Part shown: positions 7,735 through 13,165 of the stretch, in pieces
Layout: every line of letters begins with the position of its first letter
How positions within the stretch are numbered: position 1 is the first letter of the stretch
NCBI GenBank assembly: GCA_021734725.1
Contig: JAIPIM010000082.1
Coordinates: forward strand, 1-13,165
Source: Minisyncoccota bacterium
Lineage (GTDB): Bacteria > Verrucomicrobiota > Lentisphaeria > Oligosphaerales > MVZH01
Reading direction: 5' to 3'
DNA: 13,165 bases
The notes under the pieces: generated by a model
Database searches by the model: none
Told to the model about the DNA's origin: nothing
The model's input: only the letters and a program-made list of their open reading frames with translations
Made by a program: the position numbers and the translations under genes

Positions 7735-10374
7735 ATGGAAAGCAATATTGCACAGCACGATATCCCTGCAAGTATCGAAGACATCATGCATGAGGCCTAC
7801 TTGCAGTATTCGCTCAGTGTCAACGTCGGACGTGCCATCCCTGACGTCCGCGATGGTTTCAAGCCCGTCCATCGACGCATCCTGTATGCCATGCGTCAGT
7901 TGGGGCTGACCAAGAGTCACGCGTATACCAAGTGTGCCAAAGTCGTGGGCGAAGTCATTGGGAATTACCATCCTCACGGGGATCAGGCGGCCTACGATAC
8001 TTTAGTGCGACTTGCTCAAGAGTTCTCCATGCGGCACCCGTTAGTGGACGGGCAGGGTAACTTCGGCAGTATCGACGGTGACTCTCCTGCCGCCTACCGG
8101 TATACGGAATGTCGGCTTGAACGCCTGGCCGAGGAAATGCTGGCGGACATGGATCGTGATACGGTTGACATGCGTCTTACGTTTGACGAGGAGAACGAGG
8201 AGCCTGAAGTACTCCCCGCGGGTTTCCCCAATCTTTTGGTTAATGGCAGCACCGGTATCGGTGTTGGCATGGCCACCAGTATTCCACCCCACAACTTGGG
8301 TGAGATCATTGCTGCAACGGTTGCATTGATTGACAATCCGCTGGCCAGTGTGCGCGAACTGATGCAGCACGTGAGGGGGCCTGATTTTCCCACGGGGGCA
8401 TCCATTATGGGATTTAACCCGATCATCGATCTTTATGAAACCGGCCACGGCGTGATTAAGATGAGAGGCAAAGCCGTCATCGAGGAGAACCAGGAAGATC
8501 GGGAACGCATTATCATCAGCGAAATACCCTATGCGGTCAACAAAACGCGATTGATCACAGAAATTGCGAACTGCGTGCAGGATAAGCGGATTCCTGGTGT
8601 GTCAGGACTGAACGATGAATCCAGCAGTCGCGTGGGAATACGTATTGTGGTCGATGTCAAGCGCAATGCCATGGGAACCGTGGTGTTGAACCAGCTCTAT
8701 AAGCATACGTCCCTGGAAACGACGATGGGATGCCAGTTCCTGGTCATCGATCACAATCAACCCCGGACAATGAATCTGCGTCAGGTTCTCCAGGCGTACA
8801 TCGATCATCGCTTGGAAGTGATCACTCGGCGTGCACGTTTTGACCTTGGTAAGGCGGAAGATCGTGCTCATGTATTGGCGGGGCTGCTGACCGCGGTCCA
8901 GAACATCGACGAAGTCGTTCGTATTATCCGCGAATCGCGAACTCGCGAGGAAGCGGGCGCAACACTTTCTGAACGCTTTGACCTCTCTGACCGGCAGACC
9001 GCCGCCATTTTGGATATGCGCCTTCATCAACTTACAGGACTGGCCACTGACCAACTCCAGGAAGAATTTGATGCATTGCAGGAAAAGATTGCGTACCTGA
9101 AACAGTTACTCTCCGACCGGCAGATGCGGATGCAGGTCATTAAGGACGAGCTGCTTGAGATCAAGAGGAAATATGCGGACGATCGCCGGACAACCCTTCT
9201 GCCGTCCGAGAAGGAACTGAATATTGAAGATTTGATCGCACGTGACATTTGTGCGGTCACCATTTCGGCGGCCGGTTACATCAAGCGTGTGCCCGCGGAT
9301 ACTTATCGCACCCAAAATCGTGGAGGTGTCGGGATTATTGGAATGCAGACCAAGGAAGAAGATCATGTTGAGCACTTGGTGACTGCCTGCACGCATGATT
9401 ACATTCTGTTCTTCACAAGCCGCGGTCAGATGCACTGGCTCAAGGTGTACGAGATCCCGGAGGGTGCCCGCGTGGGCCGCGGCAAGGCGTTAGTCAACCT
9501 GGTTGAGTTGGCGCAGGATGAATATGTGCGCGCGATAATAACCGTTCCCGAACTTGATGTGGATGATCAATACGTGATAATGGCTACTGCCAACGGTATC
9601 GTTAAAAAGACAGCGCTCAACAAGTTCCGTCATTTGCGGCGCCGGGGAATTCGCGCAATCGTGTTGGATGATGGAGACGATTTGATCGACGCCCGTCTCA
9701 CCGATGGAAAGCAGGAAGTTTTGTTGTCTTCGGAACATGGCATGGCGGTGCGTTTCCATGAGGGAGACTGTCGGCCGATGGGACGTGTTTCTCGGGGCGT
9801 CCGAGGTATGGAACTGCGGGACAAAAACGGAACTCTTTCGTCAGGCGTGGTGTCCATGACCATCGTTGATCCGGAGGCGGATCTGCTGGTTGTAACTGCC
9901 AAGGGAATGGGCAAACGTACCCGCTTAGGCACAGGCCACGCTGACCAAGACAAAGACATAATCGGGGGGTATCGATTGACCCGACGGGGTAGCAAAGGCG
10001 TCATAAGTATTCGGCTGGATGACAAGGATCGGGTGGTGGCTGCACTTCTGGTGGAAGAGGGCAACGAACTGCTCATGACATCCGTTAATGGTCAGATGGT
10101 ACGAATAGGAACGGACGATATCCGGGCCATCGGGCGGAACTCCAAGGGAGTCCGTATCATGCGCCTGCGCGAGAAGGACCAGGTTGGCAGTGTTACCAAG
10201 GTCCTTAAACTCGAAGAGGAAGAAGAGTGTATGGAGACGGACGGTGAAAGCCCTGCTGCCGGTGGTGAAGGCAATGCCCAATCCGATGCCCCGCCTCCAC
10301 CCTCTGAAAATGGCGCTGTGTCCGACTCCGCTGAGACGAGTGGTCCCGATACCTCGCCCGAAGACAATGAATAG
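7735..10374 (+). CDS. gyrA: DNA gyrase subunit A
   Basis: DNA-cleaving and DNA-wrapping subunit of gyrase. The 879 residues comprise the winged-helix breakage-reunion domain with catalytic Tyr123 (AAYRYTECRL), the tower and coiled-coil region ending near the LSDRQTAAILDMRLHQLTGL stretch, and a C-terminal beta-pinwheel with repeated blades. In the quinolone region HPHGDQAAYD, the residue equivalent to E. coli Ser83 is Gln84, while the Asp87 equivalent is kept. The GyrA box, normally QRRGGKG and needed for DNA wrapping, is QNRGGVG at 527-533. The last 53 residues (827-879) are acidic and rich in Ser and Pro. An operon with gyrB, the box position and the pinwheel favour GyrA over ParC. The ribosome site is AAGGA at 7718-7722, with a second AGGA immediately before the ATG. 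Confidence 0.95.
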   Translation: MESNIAQHDIPASIEDIMHEAYLQYSLSVNVGRAIPDVRDGFKPVHRRILYAMRQLGLTKSHAYTKCAKVVGEVIGNYHPHGDQAAYDTLVRLAQEFSMRHPLVDGQGNFGSIDGDSPAAYRYTECRLERLAEEMLADMDRDTVDMRLTFDEENEEPEVLPAGFPNLLVNGSTGIGVGMATSIPPHNLGEIIAATVALIDNPLASVRELMQHVRGPDFPTGASIMGFNPIIDLYETGHGVIKMRGKAVIEENQEDRERIIISEIPYAVNKTRLITEIANCVQDKRIPGVSGLNDESSSRVGIRIVVDVKRNAMGTVVLNQLYKHTSLETTMGCQFLVIDHNQPRTMNLRQVLQAYIDHRLEVITRRARFDLGKAEDRAHVLAGLLTAVQNIDEVVRIIRESRTREEAGATLSERFDLSDRQTAAILDMRLHQLTGLATDQLQEEFDALQEKIAYLKQLLSDRQMRMQVIKDELLEIKRKYADDRRTTLLPSEKELNIEDLIARDICAVTISAAGYIKRVPADTYRTQNRGGVGIIGMQTKEEDHVEHLVTACTHDYILFFTSRGQMHWLKVYEIPEGARVGRGKALVNLVELAQDEYVRAIITVPELDVDDQYVIMATANGIVKKTALNKFRHLRRRGIRAIVLDDGDDLIDARLTDGKQEVLLSSEHGMAVRFHEGDCRPMGRVSRGVRGMELRDKNGTLSSGVVSMTIVDPEADLLVVTAKGMGKRTRLGTGHADQDKDIIGGYRLTRRGSKGVISIRLDDKDRVVAALLVEEGNELLMTSVNGQMVRIGTDDIRAIGRNSKGVRIMRLREKDQVGSVTKVLKLEEEEECMETDGESPAAGGEGNAQSDAPPPPSENGAVSDSAETSGPDTSPEDNE

Positions 10375-10419
10375 GCTTGTGCCCTTGGTTCATACGGCTG
10401 CGAGAAAAATGTGCCGGAG

Positions 10420-10438
10420 GGAAGCTTCGAAAGCTTCC
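10420..10438. repeat. Perfect inverted repeat between gyrA and recX
   Basis: GGAAGCTT (10420-10427) and AAGCTTCC (10431-10438) are exact reverse complements around a three-base CGA loop, 45 bases after the gyrA stop. In RNA it would form a tight eight-pair hairpin, but no T-run follows, so it is a poor intrinsic terminator. It may stabilise the gyrBA mRNA 3' end or be a protein site. The rest of the 192-base spacer shows no gene. Confidence 0.5.
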
Positions 10439-10566
10439 ATACCAGTGATGGCTCATCAGGGGTATTCCGCAAAAGGGGGTCCGTGCTGCGATTGGAGCTT
10501 CGGTCTGGATCGGGTGTTAACCGCAGTGTGGCCCACGCCCACACCTAAAGTCATCGTTAGTGGTCC

Positions 10567-11070
10567 ATGAAACATCGAGCCGCCAAACAACCGTCTCTGG
10601 AAGAATGTCGCGAAAAAGCGCTGCGGCTGCTGGACCAGCGTCCGCACAGTGTAAGGAATTTACGAGGTAAACTGCGGAAACGCTCATTCAGCGCCGACGT
10701 AATCGACCGAGTCATTCGGGAATTCCAGCGTCTTGGTCTGCTGGACGACGAGGCCCTGGCGCGAGACTACTGTGTATTCAAGAGAGCTGGGTCTCGGCCA
10801 ATCGGCCGCCGGCGTATGATGCAGGATCTCCACCGGCACGGTATTGACCGTGAGGTGGCGGAGAATGTGCTTCGTGACGTGTGGGACGATGATGGAGAAG
10901 AAGGGGAACTCCAGCGTGCTCTTGCTGCCGGAGAAGGCAAGGTTCGTCTCATGCAGAGCGAGGATGATCCGCGTAAAGCTCGCGCGAAATTGTGCGGTTT
11001 CCTTGCACGCCGTGGTTTCTCCCCTGCCGTTTGTATGGCTGCCGCAAAAGAGTTGATGGGGTCTGATTAA
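10567..11070 (+). CDS. recX: Regulatory protein RecX
   Basis: RecX binds RecA filaments and usually limits recombinase and coprotease activity. The 167-residue length matches E. coli RecX (166). The sequence is almost all helical, basic in the first two thirds, with the family features CREKALRLLDQRPHS, LRGKLRKRSFS, VIREFQRLGLLDDEALARDY and the GRRRMMQDLHRHGID segment corresponding to the consecutive three-helix repeats. The ATG lies only two codons after an in-frame TAG (10558-10560), so the start cannot be much further upstream. No clear Shine-Dalgarno sequence precedes it, suggesting low translation or coupling. recX often sits beside recA; here it follows gyrBA instead, with recA not in the window. 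Confidence 0.88.
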   Translation: MKHRAAKQPSLEECREKALRLLDQRPHSVRNLRGKLRKRSFSADVIDRVIREFQRLGLLDDEALARDYCVFKRAGSRPIGRRRMMQDLHRHGIDREVAENVLRDVWDDDGEEGELQRALAAGEGKVRLMQSEDDPRKARAKLCGFLARRGFSPAVCMAAAKELMGSD

Positions 11071-11091
11071 GTATATGATTAACTGTTATCA
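11053..11091 (+). promoter_or_regulatory. AT-rich region with weak promoter match and a dyad before the helicase gene
   Basis: TTGATG (11053-11058) and TATGAT (11074-11079) resemble -35 and -10 boxes, but with a short 15-base spacer. TGAT-T-AAC and GTTATCA (11076-11091) form a nearly symmetrical dyad with one extra T, overlapping the proposed -10. It is the only AT-rich patch between recX and the helicase gene, so a local promoter or operator is possible. The support is weak. Confidence 0.25.
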
Positions 11092-11126
11092 ATATGTGTC
11101 ACGGCGCGCTGTCGTCTTGACAGGAT

Positions 11127-12476
11127 ATGAGTCTTGAAATGCCTGGTTTTTTACGCATTTTCAAAAGGCGCGTTCTTCGGGGTTCTGACAGCCGAACGGA
11201 AAAGCATCCACCGGTTGCTGAGCGGTTGGCGCGCAAATCGGACTTCCGAGAATTGCCCATTGACGATCGTATCCTGTCAGCGATCGGTGGTCTGGGATTT
11301 GTTCATTGCACGCCGGTTCAGAAACAGACATTGCCGACTGCTTTGGCGGGGCGTGATGTGACGGCCATGGCACAGACGGGGACAGGGAAAACGGCCGCGT
11401 TCCTGATAACGATCATTCAGCGGACGCTGAATGGGGACCGTGGTCCACGGCATGCCGGCACGCCAATGGGGTTGGTATTGGCACCGACGCGGGAATTGGC
11501 GGTGCAAATTGGTCGGGACGCTGACGAACTTTCCGAAGGAACAGATTTCAGGCATCTGGTTGTTTATGGCGGCCTTGGTTACAAGGAGCAAGCCCATGCG
11601 CTGGAGCATCCTGTGGATTTGGTGGTGGCTACCCCGGGGCGACTGATGGATTACATGGGGAAACGAATCGTTGACTTGTCGCAAGTGGAAATCCTTGTAA
11701 TCGATGAGGCCGACCGGATGCTGGATATGGGGTTTATTCCAGACGTACGGCGCATTCTCCGGACATTGCCTTCCAAAGGGGATCGTCAGACGTTGCTTTT
11801 CAGTGCCACTTTGCCGGATGATGTGTTGAGACTTGCCAATCAGTGGATGGACGATCCGTTGCGTGTGGAAGTGGATACTGAGCAGATTGTTGCCGGTGAA
11901 ATCGAGCAACGGTTGTATACCATCACCGCACACGACAAGTTCGCCTTGTTGTTAAATATCTTGGAAAAAGAAAAGTCCGATCGTGTCTTAGTGTTCTGCA
12001 ACCGGCGGATAGCCTGTGAAACGCTCCATCGAAAGTTGCATCAATATGGAGTGAATGTTGCACTCATGACGGGCGATGTGCCGCAGAAAAAACGAATGAA
12101 AGTCTTGGAGGCCTTTCGCAACGGTCGTATTCGCGTCATTGTTGCAACGGATGTTGCCGGTCGTGGTATCCACGTGGAAAATATCACGCATGTTATCAAC
12201 TACGATCTTCCATACGAACCAGAAAACTACGTGCACCGCATCGGACGTACCGGTCGTGCCGGCGTCCGCGGACAGGCCGTCAGTTTTGCTTGCGAGGAAA
12301 GTGCTTTTGAACTGCCGGCAATTGAAGATTACATCAAGCAACCCCTTCGGGCGGAGCGACCCGACTCTAATATGCTCAAGCTTCCCCACCCCAAGCACCC
12401 TCCGGCACCCGATCACCAGCAGGGGCCAAGCAACAAACGGCGACGTGGAAGCCGGCAGCGCCGTCAGCGGCACTAA
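11127..12476 (+). CDS. rhlB: DEAD-box ATP-dependent RNA helicase, RhlB type
   Basis: Unwinds short RNA duplexes using ATP; RhlB proteins of gamma-proteobacteria work with RNase E and PNPase in mRNA decay. All helicase motifs are present: Q motif (GFVHCTPVQKQ), motif I AQTGTGKT at 82-89, Ia APTRELAVQI, Ib TPGRLMDY, II DEAD at 193-196, III SAT at 226-228, IV VLVFCN, V ATDVAGRGIHV and VI HRIGRTGR at 370-377. The segments LMTGDVPQKKR and CEESAFELPAIEDYI resemble E. coli RhlB rather than RhlE, the reason for the symbol. The C terminus is basic (Arg/Lys-rich), likely an RNA-binding tail. ATG 11127 lies three codons after an in-frame TGA and has AGGA only one base away; ATG 11139 is an alternative start. 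An RNase E partner is not in the window, so degradosome membership is inference. Confidence 0.9.
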   Translation: MSLEMPGFLRIFKRRVLRGSDSRTEKHPPVAERLARKSDFRELPIDDRILSAIGGLGFVHCTPVQKQTLPTALAGRDVTAMAQTGTGKTAAFLITIIQRTLNGDRGPRHAGTPMGLVLAPTRELAVQIGRDADELSEGTDFRHLVVYGGLGYKEQAHALEHPVDLVVATPGRLMDYMGKRIVDLSQVEILVIDEADRMLDMGFIPDVRRILRTLPSKGDRQTLLFSATLPDDVLRLANQWMDDPLRVEVDTEQIVAGEIEQRLYTITAHDKFALLLNILEKEKSDRVLVFCNRRIACETLHRKLHQYGVNVALMTGDVPQKKRMKVLEAFRNGRIRVIVATDVAGRGIHVENITHVINYDLPYEPENYVHRIGRTGRAGVRGQAVSFACEESAFELPAIEDYIKQPLRAERPDSNMLKLPHPKHPPAPDHQQGPSNKRRRGSRQRRQRH

Positions 12477-12500
12477 CTGGTCTGATCTGTTCATCAACCT

Positions 12501-12524
12501 CAAAGACTCAAAGACACAAAGAAC
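12501..12524. repeat. Three tandem copies of an 8-base unit
   Basis: CAAAGACT, CAAAGACA and CAAAGAAC follow each other without spacing in the spacer after the helicase stop, so CAAAGA recurs every eight bases. ACTGTCCCC follows (starting at 12523). It lies between convergent genes, where non-coding repeat families are commonly found. Whether it recurs elsewhere in the genome cannot be seen here. Confidence 0.5.
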
Positions 12525-12590
12525 TGTCCCCTATTGGTGTATGGCATGTTTCCGTATTATCGCTGCTCGGTTTGGTTGAGACATGTAGGT

Positions 12591-12610
12591 GCGGTGTACT
12601 CGCATACCGC
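12591..12610. other. Hairpin in the convergent intergenic spacer
   Basis: GCGGTGT (12591-12597) pairs with ATACCGC (12604-12610), seven pairs including one G-T wobble, around the loop ACTCGC. It sits between the two converging genes where transcription from both sides should end, but has no T-run on either strand. It could contribute to mRNA 3' ends; no other terminator was found in 12477-12692. Confidence 0.35.
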
Positions 12611-12692
12611 GATGTCGAAGCGTGTGAACTCTGGTCTTCGGCATAAACGAATCGGCCACAACGCACTTGGAGCTTTCGAGCCGTCGTGGTGA

Positions 12693-13165
12693 CTAGAGTT
12701 CGTTAACGGTGATCGAGGGGATTAGTTCTCGGACTTTGTCCGGCGAGAAACGTGCAGGATCCCTGGTTATGCAAGAGGCGGTTGCGGTGGCCAGTGCTTC
12801 GCGGAAAACATTGGCCAGGTTATCGGCGAAGCTCCCAGCGAAGTCGGCTTTCTTGATGTTCTGTTGCTTTGCTTTTTCCTCCGTTAATCGAGCAACCAGA
12901 ACGGCGGTCATGGTATCGCCGGCACCCAGAGGATTCTGCACCGTTCCCATCGCGGGGATATCGAATCGCCAGGCGTGATTACGGGTGAAGAGGTACGCCG
13001 CTTCGGAGCCAGCCGTCACGCCCACGATCTCTATTGGATAGTCGCTGAAGATGCAGTGCGCGGCTGTTGAGATGTCGTTTTCACCGGTAACCTCAGTGAG
13101 TTCCCGTGTGTTGATTTTCAACATATGCGCACCCGCGGCAAAAGCAGCTTTGGCATTCTTGTACG
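12693..13165 (-). CDS. PfkB-family carbohydrate kinase, C-terminal part (partial)
   Basis: An ATP-dependent sugar or sugar-phosphate kinase of the ribokinase/PfkB fold. The frame runs from the right window edge to TAG (12693-12695 on the reverse strand) and shows about 156 residues. It reads through ATG 13124, which is therefore internal: the upstream codons continue the family pattern (AGAHMLKINTRELTEVTGE, corresponding to the conserved LKxNxxEL segment). The PfkB signature 2 appears as NPLGAGDTMTA; the GAGD anion hole and catalytic Asp are encoded at 12915-12926. NPxGAGD resembles the 1-phosphofructokinase and tagatose-6-phosphate kinase branch more than ribokinase, but the substrate-binding N-terminal half is missing, so specificity is open. 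It is convergent with the helicase gene. Confidence 0.87.
   Translation of the reverse strand, partial: YKNAKAAFAAGAHMLKINTRELTEVTGENDISTAAHCIFSDYPIEIVGVTAGSEAAYLFTRNHAWRFDIPAMGTVQNPLGAGDTMTAVLVARLTEEKAKQQNIKKADFAGSFADNLANVFREALATATASCITRDPARFSPDKVRELIPSITVNEL

Noticed and set aside
10184..10570. Open frame of 128 codons bridging the gyrA end and recX.
   Set aside because: Most of it is a shadow of the gyrA acidic tail in another frame, and it has no recognisable domain or ribosome site.
11117..11122. TTGACA just before the helicase gene as a -35 box.
   Set aside because: A matching -10 would fall inside the coding region and none is seen there.
1..13165. Genome-wide reassignment of TGA to tryptophan.
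   Set aside because: gyrB, gyrA, recX and the helicase gene contain no in-frame TGA and use TGG for Trp. The dehydrogenase and nadE both end at TGA at the expected protein length.

Overview
The window is about 13.2 kb of bacterial chromosome at moderate GC, almost entirely housekeeping and sugar-metabolism genes. All genes are on the + strand except the last, a minus-strand kinase cut by the right edge. The organism cannot be named from sequence alone. The combination of a two-domain NAD+ synthetase, a GyrB with the long TOPRIM insert known from Gram-negative gyrases, an RhlB-type helicase, and a sugar isomerase whose motifs I associate with Verrucomicrobia/Lentisphaerae/Planctomycetes relatives suggests a Gram-negative bacterium, perhaps in the PVC superphylum. 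That placement is low-confidence inference.

Left part (1-4650): the last 26 codons of a dsRNA-binding protein, most likely RNase III. Next comes an iron-type alcohol dehydrogenase with one altered metal-ligand position. A complete glutamine-dependent NAD+ synthetase (nadE) follows it closely. Then comes a sugar phosphate isomerase/epimerase-like TIM-barrel gene with an excellent ribosome binding site, broken by a single in-frame TGA at codon 68 where a tryptophan is expected. A textbook rho-independent terminator closes this unit.

Middle part (4650-10560): a 516-base leader holds a plausible sigma70-type promoter and two hairpins and leads into gyrB. gyrA starts 21 bases after gyrB ends, so the two DNA gyrase subunits form an operon. 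Both subunits carry acidic, low-complexity extra segments. GyrA has Gln at the quinolone-critical Ser83 position and a degenerate GyrA box.

Right part (10560-13165): recX (RecA regulator) and an RhlB-type DEAD-box RNA helicase follow gyrA. A short non-coding spacer contains a triple 8-base repeat. The convergent gene is the C-terminal part of a PfkB-family sugar kinase.

No mobile element, CRISPR array, prophage gene, tRNA or rRNA was recognised, and I see no undescribed multi-gene system. The most noteworthy signal is the TGA-interrupted isomerase gene. Internal evidence argues that TGA is a normal stop in this genome, so a recent nonsense mutation or a sequencing error is the simplest reading.
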